A DNA stretch of 64,000 nucleotides from Haloarchaeobius amylolyticus. Lineage in GTDB: Archaea > Halobacteriota > Halobacteria > Halobacteriales > Natrialbaceae. Both the position numbers and the translations under genes were made by a program. This document shows positions 1-6,960 of the stretch, in pieces. Position 1 is the stretch's first letter, and each line of letters starts with the position of its first letter. The notes under the pieces are model-generated. The model saw only the letters and a program-made list of their open reading frames with translations. It searched no databases and was not told the DNA's origin. The stretch spans positions 1-64,000 of the forward strand of contig NZ_JANHDH010000006.1 in assembly GCF_026616195.1 (NCBI RefSeq), in the 5' to 3' direction.

Positions 1-293
1 CCCCACGGCACGGCGATGTTCGCGAACTCGACGAACCAGGTCGTCTGGCCCATCCACAGGAACATCGACTCCAGCGGGTTCCCGTTCGCACCAGCCGCGT
101 GCACCAGGTAGCCGCTCGAATCGAACGGCTTGACGATCTTGTCCCAGCCAGCGTGCAGGAACGCATACCCCATCATGAGCCGCAGCGACAGCACGAACCA
201 CGCACTCAGGCTGTGTGCCTTCCCCGTGACGTGGATACCACCGAGTCTGCTTTCGAACGTGTTGCTTCCGGACTTGAGTTCGTTGGTTGCCAT
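1..293 (-). CDS. DoxX-family membrane protein (partial, N-terminal part only)
   Basis: The gene runs off the left edge of the window; about 97 N-terminal residues are visible, starting at the ATG at 293. The visible part holds a soluble N-terminus of about 28 residues, then a membrane segment (SAWFVLSLRLMMGYAFLHAG) and the start of a second hydrophobic region after an amphipathic linker. The arrangement (short N-terminus, R-L-M-M-G-Y-A-F-L-H-A-G-W-D-K) matches DoxX/DoxD-like small membrane proteins, a family that includes the small subunit of thiosulfate:quinone oxidoreductase. The family is broad and no substrate can be inferred. A TATA-like box lies at 336-342 on the minus strand, with several GAGAAC half-sites just upstream of it, so the gene may be regulated. 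Confidence 0.7.
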   Translation of the reverse strand, partial: MATNELKSGSNTFESRLGGIHVTGKAHSLSAWFVLSLRLMMGYAFLHAGWDKIVKPFDSSGYLVHAAGANGNPLESMFLWMGQTTWFVEFANIAVPW

Positions 294-335
294 TGTGATC
301 GTCCTCTTACACCTGAACAGACGCCCCACCACAAC

Positions 336-342
336 ATATAAA
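336..342 (-). promoter_or_regulatory. TATA box of the DoxX-family gene
   Basis: On the minus strand the sequence CTTTATATG sits about 43-50 bases before the ATG at 293. This places transcription start near 312 and gives a 5' leader of roughly 20 bases. Confidence 0.5.
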
Positions 343-393
343 GAGAACGTAATTCTCGGTTCTACAGAACTGAGAACTGGTACCGCGAGAACT
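343..393. promoter_or_regulatory. Cluster of GAGAAC/GTTCTC half-sites (putative operator)
   Basis: Directly upstream of the DoxX-gene TATA box there are at least five copies of GAGAAC or its complement. GAGAACGTAATTCTC at 343-357 has inverted GAGAA/TTCTC arms, GTTCTACAGAAC at 359-370 is a palindrome with a 3-base centre plus one, and direct copies of GAGAACT lie at 372-378 and 387-393. Position and symmetry suggest an activator or repressor site. No regulator can be named. Confidence 0.35.
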
Positions 394-588
394 GCCCAAA
401 CCGATAGACTGCAGCCACCTCAATGTGCAAGTAGTGTGAGAACAGCCCGCACTGTTGGGGATGTCATTCTACGTATCTGAGAACGGTGTAGAGTCAGGTG
501 AACGCCAGCGAGGAGGGACCGGTGACACTCACGAGCGAAGCGACTGGGTGGGGCGGGACTCGAACTCACTCGTAACGAAGTTGCTCGC

Positions 589-663
589 TGTTCGACTCCC
601 ACAGTCACCGCTCGTGTCCTCACTGACGTTCGGACAACGAGCGGAAGGGGCGGGACTCGAACC
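589..663. repeat. Palindromic unit 1 of the tRNA-derived array
   Basis: The outer arms are TTCGACTCCC and GGGACTCGAA. The inner stem is CCGCTCGT (608-615) with ACGAGCGG (637-644). Bases 608-664 are repeated without change at 851-907. Confidence 0.55.
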
Positions 664-721
664 AGACCGAGACGGTCCGGGGTGCTCGCGTCGCTGCGCT
701 CCCGGGCTGCGGCTCGGAGGG

Positions 722-791
722 CTCGAATCCCTTTCTCGTTCTCATGGCTCCCTATCGGTCGCCAGAGAACGGAAGGGGCGGGACTCGAACC
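722..791. repeat. Palindromic unit 2 of the tRNA-derived array
   Basis: The outer arms are TCGAATCCC and GGGACTCGA (one mismatch). The inner stem is CGTTCTC (737-743) with GAGAACG (765-771). Its inner stem differs in sequence from units 1 and 3 but is also fully self-complementary. Confidence 0.55.
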
Positions 792-831
792 ACGGTCGGA
801 CGTGCTCGCTGACGCTGCGCGAGACCTCCCT

Positions 832-906
832 GATTCGAGTCCCGCAGTCGCCGCTCGTGTCCTCACTGACGTTCGGACAACGAGCGGAAGGGGCGGGACT
901 CGAACC
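832..906. repeat. Palindromic unit 3 of the tRNA-derived array
   Basis: The outer arms are TTCGAGTCCC and GGGACTCGAA, and the inner stem CCGCTCGT (851-858) pairs with ACGAGCGG (880-887). Bases 851-907 are identical to 608-664 over 57 bases, giving a direct repeat with a 243-base offset. The right arm doubles as the T-arm/acceptor 3' end of the tRNA-like gene. Confidence 0.55.
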
Positions 907-972
907 ACGCGAAGCCTTGTATTGTCCGTCGTGGACGACGCCACGACGCGCTCTACCCTGAGCTACCCTTCC
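886..972 (-). pseudogene. Degenerate tRNA-like gene (chimeric tRNA remnant)
   Basis: On the minus strand the ends GGAAGGG and CCCTTCC form a perfect 7-bp acceptor stem, followed by TA and a 4-bp D stem (GCTC/GAGC). The rest is not canonical. The D loop is only six bases. The anticodon-arm region forms CGTCGTGG/CCACGACG with a six-base loop and has no U33. The T stem pairs at only two of five positions (CGTGG against CCCGC). It looks like a true tRNA 5' end joined to a recombined 3' end. No amino-acid identity can be given. Confidence 0.45.
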
Positions 973-1033
973 TCGGCCGTCCCTACTCACCTGACAGCAA
1001 AGTACACATTGGTACGCGCGTCGAATGGAACGG

Positions 1034-1040
1034 TTTTTAT
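1034..1040 (+). promoter_or_regulatory. Promoter box of the XapX-like gene
   Basis: TTTTTAT lies 28-34 bases before the ATG at 1068, the spacing expected for a leaderless haloarchaeal transcript. Confidence 0.5.
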
Positions 1041-1067
1041 CGGCACCCGCCCGAGTGAATTGACGCT

Positions 1068-1268
1068 ATGAACGTGACACAGGTCTTCCTCGCGACGCTC
1101 ACCGGGTTCACCGTGGGCGCACTCTTCAAATTCGTCGAGGTCCCCATCCCGGCGCCGCCGAACCTCGCGGGCGTGATGGGCATCGTCGGCATCTTCCTCG
1201 GGTTCAAGGCGATGTCGGAGACGGGCGTGACGGTCGGCGACGTGATGCAGGCGCTCGGGCTGGCCTGA
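1068..1268 (+). CDS. XapX domain-like small membrane protein
   Basis: This is a 66-residue protein with two hydrophobic segments (about residues 6-24 and 33-48) separated by a proline-rich turn, VPIPAPPNLAGVMGI. That layout, with a P-x-P-A-P-P turn between two helices and a short polar tail, is that of the XapX family of very small bacterial and archaeal membrane proteins, whose role is unknown. The promoter box 28 bases upstream supports the chosen ATG. It is read convergently with the succinate dehydrogenase operon. Confidence 0.65.
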   Translation: MNVTQVFLATLTGFTVGALFKFVEVPIPAPPNLAGVMGIVGIFLGFKAMSETGVTVGDVMQALGLA

Positions 1269-1311
1269 TACCGGGAAAACGAGAGTCAGTCGAATCGCGG
1301 CCCGGGGTCCG

Positions 1312-3153
1312 TCAGTAAGAGCGGACCTTGGGCTCGTACTTCTTGTTCTCGCCCTCGAGGATGACCGGCCGGTAGAAGATGGTCGGTTCGCCCTCGTGCC
1401 ACGAGATGAGCGTGTGCTTGAGCCACTCCTCGTCCTTGCGTTCCTGGTGCTCCGCGCGCCAGTGGGCGCCGCGGAACTCCGTGCGGACGAGCGCGCCGAG
1501 CGTGATGGTCTCGGCGATGTCGATGAGGTTGCGCGTCTCGATGGTGTGCTGGAGGTCGGTGTTGAACGTGCGCGAGGGGTCCTCGACGTACACGTCCTGG
1601 TAGGCCTCGCGGATCTCCCGGATGTCCTTGAGCGCCTGCTTGAGGCCCTCCTCCTCGCGGAAGACGTTGACGTTCTTCGTCATCGTCTTCTGGAGCTTGG
1701 CACGGATCTGGGAGTGCTGGATACCCTCGTCCTTCTCCAGCAGGTGGTCCACGCGGTCGCGCTCGGTTTGCACGGCGGCCTCGACGACGCTGTTGGCGTC
1801 GGTCGCGACCGCTCCGCCGTCGGCGACGGCGTCGGTCTGCGGGCCGGCCATGCCGACCTCGCCCGGCTGGTAGGGCAGTTCGGTCTCGTCGTACTCGATG
1901 TCGCCGCGCTCGCCGGTCTCGATCTCGGCCTCACCGAGGTCGGCGCCGGCGGCGTGGCGGCCGGCGCGGGCGCCGAAGACGATGAGCTCGGGCAGCGCGT
2001 TGCCGCCGAGGCGGTTGGCACCGTGGACGGAGACACACGCGGTCTCGCCGGCCGCGTAGAGGCCGTCGATGCAGGTGTGGCCGTTCTCGTCGGTCTCGAT
2101 ACCACCCATCTCGTAGTGCTGGCCGGGCTTGACCGGCATCGGCTCCTTGAGCCCGTCGACGCCCTCGAAGTCCTCCGCGAGGTGGAGGATGTTCTCGAGG
2201 CGGTCGACGATGCGCTCCTCGCCGAGGTGGCGCATGTCGAGCATGACGTACTCGTCCTCGAAGCCGCGGCCCTCGTTGACCTCGGTCAGCTCGGCGCGCG
2301 AGACGACGTCGCGGGAGGCGAGCTCCCCGTCGTTCTTCGCGTAGCCGTACTCGAACATGAAGCGCTCACCGTCGGCGTTGTAGAGGATACCACCCTCGCC
2401 GCGGACACCCTCGGAGATGAGGACGCCCGTGCTGGGCAGGGTGGTCGGGTGGAACTGGACGAACTCCATGTCCTCCAGCGGGACGCCCGCGCGGTAGGCC
2501 ATCGCGTAGCCGTCACCGGTACAGGCGACCGCGTTGGTCGTGTGGTCGAACGCCTGGCCGGGGCCGCCGGTCGCGAGGATGACCCCGTTGTTGGCCTTGA
2601 AGCCCGCGATCTCGCCGGACTTGACGTCGTAGCCCACGAGGCCGTGACAGCTCCGGTCCTCGGGCGTCTCCTCGTCCGTGACGGCGAGGTTCATCACGTA
2701 CCACTCGTCGTACACCTCGATACCTCGCTTGACGACCTGCTCGTACATCGTGTGGAGCAGGTGGTGGCCCGTCTCGGCACCGGCGTAGGTGGTGCGCGGG
2801 AACGACAGGCCACCGAAGGGGCGCTGGGAGACGCGGCCGTCGTCCTCGCGGGAGAACGGCATGCCCCAGTGTTCGATCTGGAAGACCTCGTCGGGGGCGT
2901 CCTGCGCCAGCGTCTCGATGGCGGGCGCGTCACCGAGGTAGTCCGAGCCCTTCATCGTGTCGTAGGCGTGCAGCTCCCAGTCGTCGCCCTCGCGAAGGGC
3001 CGCGTTGATGCCACCCTCCGCCGCGCCGGTGTGCGAGCGGACCGGGTGGAGTTTCGTGACGATCGCCACGTCTGCACCTTCTTCGTGGGCGGCGATGGCG
3101 GCGCGGAGGCCCGCTCCGCCGCCGCCGACCACGAGCACGTCGTGTTCGTACAT
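1312..3153 (-). CDS. sdhA: Succinate dehydrogenase flavoprotein subunit
   Basis: This 613-residue subunit oxidises succinate to fumarate and passes electrons through covalent FAD to SdhB. The N-terminal dinucleotide-binding motif VVGGGGAGLRAAIAA and the R-S-H-T-G-A-A-E-G-G-I-N segment, whose histidine carries the flavin, are present. The substrate-binding segment HPTTLPSTGVLISEGVRGEG and the C-terminal helical domain ending in PKVRSY are typical. It is the last gene of the sdhCDBA operon, starting 10 bases after sdhB stops. It acts in both the citric acid cycle and the respiratory chain. Confidence 0.97.
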   Translation of the reverse strand: MYEHDVLVVGGGGAGLRAAIAAHEEGADVAIVTKLHPVRSHTGAAEGGINAALREGDDWELHAYDTMKGSDYLGDAPAIETLAQDAPDEVFQIEHWGMPFSREDDGRVSQRPFGGLSFPRTTYAGAETGHHLLHTMYEQVVKRGIEVYDEWYVMNLAVTDEETPEDRSCHGLVGYDVKSGEIAGFKANNGVILATGGPGQAFDHTTNAVACTGDGYAMAYRAGVPLEDMEFVQFHPTTLPSTGVLISEGVRGEGGILYNADGERFMFEYGYAKNDGELASRDVVSRAELTEVNEGRGFEDEYVMLDMRHLGEERIVDRLENILHLAEDFEGVDGLKEPMPVKPGQHYEMGGIETDENGHTCIDGLYAAGETACVSVHGANRLGGNALPELIVFGARAGRHAAGADLGEAEIETGERGDIEYDETELPYQPGEVGMAGPQTDAVADGGAVATDANSVVEAAVQTERDRVDHLLEKDEGIQHSQIRAKLQKTMTKNVNVFREEEGLKQALKDIREIREAYQDVYVEDPSRTFNTDLQHTIETRNLIDIAETITLGALVRTEFRGAHWRAEHQERKDEEWLKHTLISWHEGEPTIFYRPVILEGENKKYEPKVRSY

Positions 3154-3163
3154 TGTTATCGTA

Positions 3164-4039
3164 TCACCAGAATTTCAGGTTCTGCTTGACTGCTTCGCGC
3201 TTGAGCTCCTGGATGTGCTCGGTCAGCGGGATGTCCTTGGGACAGACCTCGGTACAGGAGAACTGGGTCTGGCACCGCCAGACGCCGTGTTCCTGCTCGA
3301 GGATGCGCAGTCGGTGTTCTTTCAGCTCTTCCTCGTTCTCGCGTTCGTCCATGTAGAACCGGTAGGCCTTGTTGATAGCCGCCGGCCCGAGGTACTCGTT
3401 GTCACCGGCCGCGATGTTACACGAGGACATGCATGCACCGCACCAGATGCAACGGGTGGACATCTTGACCTTCTCGCGGTTCTCACGGGTCTGGTGTTGC
3501 TCCTCGCCCGAGGGTACGTCCTCCGACTGGAAATACGGCTCGACCGCGTGCATCTGGTCGTAGAAGTGCTGCATGTCGACGACCAGGTCCTTGACGACCT
3601 CCTGGTGGGGCAGGGGCTCGATGCGGACCGGCTCTTCCATCTCCGAGAGCTGGGTCTTGCAGCACAGGCGCTGGCGGCCGTTGACGAACATCGCGTCGGA
3701 GCCACAGACCGCCTGCCGGCAGGAGTGCCGGAACGTCAGCGACGAGTCGTAGTGGTCCCGGGCGTACATGAGCGCGTCGAGGACGGTCATGCCCTTCCGG
3801 TACGGGACGTAGAAGTCGTCGAAGCGCGGCTCCTGCTTGCCCTCGACCTCGGGGTCGTAGCGGAAGACCTTGAGGTGGACCGCGTTCTCGGCCGCCTCGA
3901 GGTCCTCTTTGGCCTGCTTCTCCGCGTCGCGGAACGCCTTCTTGCGCGCCTTCTCGGCCATCCGCTCGTCCTGGTGCGGCTTGCCGCTCGGTTCGACCTC
4001 GCTCTCTTCCGTCTCCGTGTCTGGCAGTTGCGTACTCAT
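3164..4039 (-). CDS. sdhB: Succinate dehydrogenase iron-sulfur subunit
   Basis: This 291-residue protein carries three iron-sulfur clusters from SdhA to the membrane anchor. A plant-type ferredoxin motif (CRQAVCGSD followed by a later RLCCKT) binds the [2Fe-2S] cluster. The C-terminal half has CIWCGACMSSC and CQTQFSCTEVCPKD for the other clusters. An acidic and basic N-terminal extension of about 45 residues precedes the ferredoxin domain, as in other haloarchaeal SdhB. The ATG at 4039 begins one base after the sdhD stop (TAACATG), so translation is probably coupled. Confidence 0.97.
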   Translation of the reverse strand: MSTQLPDTETEESEVEPSGKPHQDERMAEKARKKAFRDAEKQAKEDLEAAENAVHLKVFRYDPEVEGKQEPRFDDFYVPYRKGMTVLDALMYARDHYDSSLTFRHSCRQAVCGSDAMFVNGRQRLCCKTQLSEMEEPVRIEPLPHQEVVKDLVVDMQHFYDQMHAVEPYFQSEDVPSGEEQHQTRENREKVKMSTRCIWCGACMSSCNIAAGDNEYLGPAAINKAYRFYMDERENEEELKEHRLRILEQEHGVWRCQTQFSCTEVCPKDIPLTEHIQELKREAVKQNLKFW

Positions 4040-4040
4040 G

Positions 4041-4415
4041 TTAGAGGAACCCGTTCATGACGAGTGCGACTCTGGTGCCCTGGACGACCAGCAGCAGGCC
4101 GGCGAGGGCCAGTACGCCCTTGACGGCCGTCTTCGCACTCCCGCTGATGCCCTGGTTGACGAGCGCGTTGTAGACGCCGTTGACGCCGTGGAACGTCGCC
4201 GTCACGAGGAACAGCCACATCGTCGCGAAGTAGCCGAGGTCCTGCATGCGGGCCGTCGTCCCGGCGAAGGTGATCTCGAACGCGTGGTGGTAGAAGTGGA
4301 GCAGGAAGAAGTGGAACGCGAGCACCACCACGAGGAAGGCGGCCGTGATGCGCTGGAACAGCCAGCCCCAGCCGCCGCGCTCGAAGGAGGTCGGTGCGCC
4401 CGCCATCTCAGGCAC
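4041..4415 (-). CDS. sdhD: Succinate dehydrogenase membrane anchor subunit
   Basis: This 124-residue protein has three predicted membrane helices. The first contains the conserved histidines [15 protein letters not shown], and the second follows with [18 protein letters not shown], a likely haem b and quinone-site region. It overlaps the end of sdhC by eight bases and is followed immediately by sdhB. Position and helix pattern identify it as the second anchor subunit; sequence conservation in this family is low. Confidence 0.88.
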   Translation of the reverse strand: MPEMAGAPTSFERGGWGWLFQRITAAFLVVVLAFHFFLLHFYHHAFEITFAGTTARMQDLGYFATMWLFLVTATFHGVNGVYNALVNQGISGSAKTAVKGVLALAGLLLVVQGTRVALVMNGFL

Positions 4416-4839
4416 CCCCCAGTCCCGCCATGAAGGTCGGGACGCTCGCGATGATGATGACGCCCGTCAGCACCAGCGACGCGTAGAACGTCTTGTCCTG
4501 CGATTCGAGCCCGATGCCGAGGTCGACCAGCAGCAAGCGGATGCCGTTGAGGATGTGGAACACGGCGACCGCCAGCAGTCCGACCTCGAGCAGGCGGACG
4601 ACGAAGATGCTCTCGAGCGCCATCAGCGTCGTCGAGTAGACGTCCTCGCCCGCAGCGATTGTACTTGCCGACGCCGACGACGCCTCGATGGCGGTGCTCA
4701 GCACGGCGATGTGGGTGAACAGGTACCCGATGAGAACCCATCCCGTGAACTTGTGGAATATCCACGCCCACATCCCGGCCGAGAACTCCTTCCACCGACT
4801 GAAGTCCTCGATAAGACCGCGATTGTAAGACTGACTCAT
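4408..4839 (-). CDS. sdhC: Succinate dehydrogenase cytochrome b556 subunit
   Basis: This is a 143-residue membrane anchor and the first gene of the operon. Residues 1-20 ([16 protein letters not shown]...) precede a helix with [20 protein letters not shown]; the S/F-H-K-x-T-G motif and the following histidine are typical of SdhC haem ligation and quinone binding. Two further helices follow, the last in the segment [17 protein letters not shown]. The ATG at 4839 is preferred over a possible start at 4896 because haloarchaeal homologues start with this MSQSYNR-like sequence and a TATA-like CTATAA lies about 30 bases upstream of it. Confidence 0.92.
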   Translation of the reverse strand: MSQSYNRGLIEDFSRWKEFSAGMWAWIFHKFTGWVLIGYLFTHIAVLSTAIEASSASASTIAAGEDVYSTTLMALESIFVVRLLEVGLLAVAVFHILNGIRLLLVDLGIGLESQDKTFYASLVLTGVIIIASVPTFMAGLGGA

Positions 4840-4908
4840 ACTCTCGTCCGGAGGGTTGGATTGTGCAGTTATAGTAGTTACGTAAGCGAGGTACAACGCC
4901 GGTATGTC

Positions 4909-5964
4909 TCAGGCCATCTCGGCGGGGGTGTCCGGCGGTGCGGACTGTTCGCTCTCGACCGCGCGCAGGGTCGACTGGTCGAGCTCGACGAGGTGGCACA
5001 GCGGGTTCCCGGGGTAGACGACCGGGTTCTCGAGGACGCCCACGAGGACGCCCGTGAACGGGGCGTAGATGGGGTCGTTGTCCGTCTTGAACGGGCTGGT
5101 GATGGTGCAGATGCGGTCGCCCTCGTGGACGAGCGACCCGCACTCGAAGTGCATGTCGACGATGCCACCGGCGTCCGCGCGCAGCCACGTCTTCTCGTTG
5201 TGGCCCTCGATGATGGTCCGCCAGCCGGGCCAGCGCACCGACTCCGCCTTCAGCAGCCCGTACTCCGCGAGGACGCTCCGGACGCCGTCGAGGGCGCGGT
5301 CGATGAGGTGGCGCTGGAAGCGGTGGGCCTCGCCCATCTCGATGGTGATGGTCGGGATGCCGACGTCGGAGGCCTCCCGTCGCAGGGTTCCCTCCGGCCC
5401 CTCGCTGGAGATGATGACGTTCGAGGCGAACGCGCGCGCCAGCCGCGACACGTCGGGGTCGTCCATGTCGGCGCGGACGTGGAGCATGTTGGTTCGCCCG
5501 CGGGTCGACGTGTGGAGGTCGACGCCGAGGTCGCAGGGCTCGATGAAGTTCGTGAAGATGCGGTGGGCCATCCGCTTCGCGCTGGTCGAGTCGTCCCGGC
5601 CGGGGAACGACCGGTTGAGGTCGCGATCGTAGATGGGGAGGTAGCGCTGCTGGGCGAGGAAGCCGGGGACGTTCAGCACGGGGAGACAGACGAGACAGCC
5701 GTGCAGTTCGTCCAGCGGCCACTCGTGGGCCACCTCGCGGACGACCTCGATGCCGTTGAGTTCGTCGCCGTGGGCCGCCGCGGAGAGGAAGACGGTCGGC
5801 CCGGGGTGTTCGCCGTTGATGATGGTGACCGGGATGCGGACCGGGTCACCGAGATACGTCTCGCTGATACCGTAGCGGATGTTCGCCGACTCGCCGGGGT
5901 CCACCTTCCCACCGATGTAGGTGAACGCCTCGTTCGTGTCGGTCGAATCCTCCTCGCTGCTCAT
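4909..5964 (-). CDS. Succinylglutamate desuccinylase/aspartoacylase family protein
   Basis: This 351-residue zinc-dependent hydrolase belongs to the M14-like AstE/AspA family. The motif SAAAHGDELNGIE holds the zinc-binding H and E, YDRDLNRSFPG holds the conserved D-L-N-R substrate-binding residues, and DLHTSTRG supplies the third zinc ligand. TITIEMGEAHRF contains the likely catalytic glutamate. A C-terminal beta-rich domain (about residues 250-330, IVDMHFECGSLVHEGDRI) is characteristic of the deacylase subgroup. The substrate is not predictable. It lies just upstream of sdhC on the same strand, with about 70 bases between them that carry the sdh promoter. Confidence 0.85.
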   Translation of the reverse strand: MSSEEDSTDTNEAFTYIGGKVDPGESANIRYGISETYLGDPVRIPVTIINGEHPGPTVFLSAAAHGDELNGIEVVREVAHEWPLDELHGCLVCLPVLNVPGFLAQQRYLPIYDRDLNRSFPGRDDSTSAKRMAHRIFTNFIEPCDLGVDLHTSTRGRTNMLHVRADMDDPDVSRLARAFASNVIISSEGPEGTLRREASDVGIPTITIEMGEAHRFQRHLIDRALDGVRSVLAEYGLLKAESVRWPGWRTIIEGHNEKTWLRADAGGIVDMHFECGSLVHEGDRICTITSPFKTDNDPIYAPFTGVLVGVLENPVVYPGNPLCHLVELDQSTLRAVESEQSAPPDTPAEMA

Positions 5965-6103
5965 ACAGAGTCTCCGGGGGCACGCTATAAAGGCGTGTGC
6001 GTGTCGCCTCGCAGTACAGGTTGCTGGACCGGGTCGCGAATCACGGGCCGGAGCCCAGAATCGTGGGTCGACCATTAAGAGCGTGCCAGTCCTACATCCG
6101 GGT

Positions 6104-6859
6104 ATGGAGGTACGTGAAGCGACCCAAGCGGACGCCGAGACGATTCGAGACATCGCCAGCCGGTCCATGCACGCGTCGTACGAGAGCTTCCTCGACGCCG
6201 AGGTCATCGACCAGGCCATCGCGGAGTGGTACGACCACGAGGAACTCCACGACCAGCTCGACGACGACAACGTCATCCTGCTCGTCGCCGAAGACGGCGG
6301 CGAGGTCGTCGGTTTCTCCCAGAGCGAACTCCTCGCCAGGGAGTCGGTCGATGGGCGCATCACCTGGCTCCACGTCGACCCCGACGCACGCGACCGCGGC
6401 ATCGGCTCGCGGCTGCTCGTCCGCACGCAGGAGGAGTTGCTCGACCACGGGGCTGAGCGCATCTCCAGTGCCGTCCTCGCGGGCAACGAGTTCGGCAACG
6501 AGTTCTACGACGGCCACGGCTACGAGATGGTCGGCGACCGCGTCGTCGAGATCGGCGAGAGCGAGTTCCGCGAGAACGTCTGGCGGAAGGTCGACGGCGA
6601 GGAGGTGCCGGAGTGGGAGACGCTCGACCCCTTCGAGACCGAGGACGGCACGGTCTACGTCAGCTACAGCGAGGCGGCCCGCGGCTCGCAGGGGCCGTTC
6701 TACCAGGCCTACAGCGACGACGACCGCGACCGCAAGTACGGCTGGTTCTGTGGCGCCTGCCAGTCCTTCGAGAACGCGATGAGCACGATGGGCGAGGTCG
6801 TCTGCAACGAGTGCGGGAACCGCCGGAAGCCGACGCGGTGGGACGCCGCCTACCTCTGA
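6104..6859 (+). CDS. GNAT N-acetyltransferase with C-terminal zinc ribbon
   Basis: The protein has 251 residues. Residues 1-150 form a GNAT fold: the acetyl-CoA loop is in WLHVDPDARDRGIGSRLL (R-x-x-G-I-G-S), followed by GNEFGNEFYDGHGYEMVG as the last strand-helix pair. After a linker, the C-terminal 40 residues carry WFCGACQSF and VVCNECGNR, a four-cysteine zinc ribbon, and end in DAAYL. The fusion is probably family-specific in haloarchaea. A promoter-like ATTAAG at 6073-6078 lies 28 bases before the ATG and supports this start. The acetylated substrate is unknown. Confidence 0.8.
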   Translation: MEVREATQADAETIRDIASRSMHASYESFLDAEVIDQAIAEWYDHEELHDQLDDDNVILLVAEDGGEVVGFSQSELLARESVDGRITWLHVDPDARDRGIGSRLLVRTQEELLDHGAERISSAVLAGNEFGNEFYDGHGYEMVGDRVVEIGESEFRENVWRKVDGEEVPEWETLDPFETEDGTVYVSYSEAARGSQGPFYQAYSDDDRDRKYGWFCGACQSFENAMSTMGEVVCNECGNRRKPTRWDAAYL

Positions 6860-6960
6860 ATCCGGTACCGCCGGTGTGTGGCCGCCAGAGGCCTGTTGGC
6901 GACTCACATCCGTCCTCGTGACTGGCAACGTTTTTGGCGTGGGCGTGAGTTGACGGTGGT

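Larger units (their letters stand above)
540..972. repeat. Array of tRNA T-arm-derived palindromic units
   Basis: No protein-coding gene is visible here. T-arm-like sequence (TTCGAnTCCC or its complement) recurs in alternating orientation: reverse copies at about 552-563, 649-663, 779-791 and 892-906, and forward copies at about 591-600, 722-731 and 834-843. Each forward-to-reverse pair is 48-50 bases apart and encloses an inner inverted repeat, while reverse-to-forward spacers vary (about 27, 59 and 42 bases). The reverse copies continue into GGAAGGGG, the complement of a tRNA acceptor 3' strand. The array ends in a degenerate tRNA-like gene. It may be a relic of repeated integration at a tRNA 3' end or a structured element; nothing in the window decides this. 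Confidence 0.6.

Noticed and set aside
540-972. Possible CRISPR array
   Set aside because: Repeats alternate in orientation, differ in their inner parts and number only three units. There are no cas genes and the repeats are clearly tRNA T-arm sequence.
886-972. Functional tRNA gene
   Set aside because: The acceptor and D stems are good, but there is no U33, the anticodon loop is the wrong size and only two of five T-stem pairs form. It is kept as a degenerate tRNA-like sequence.
420-1071. Several overlapping open frames in both strands of the tRNA-derived array
   Set aside because: Their translations repeat because the DNA repeats (for example the PLPLVVRTSVRTRA segment). There is no plausible start region or halophilic amino-acid composition.
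1396-3189. Plus-strand open frame of 597 codons over sdhA
   Set aside because: It is antisense to sdhA, with a Val/Leu/Asp-rich translation typical of shadow frames.
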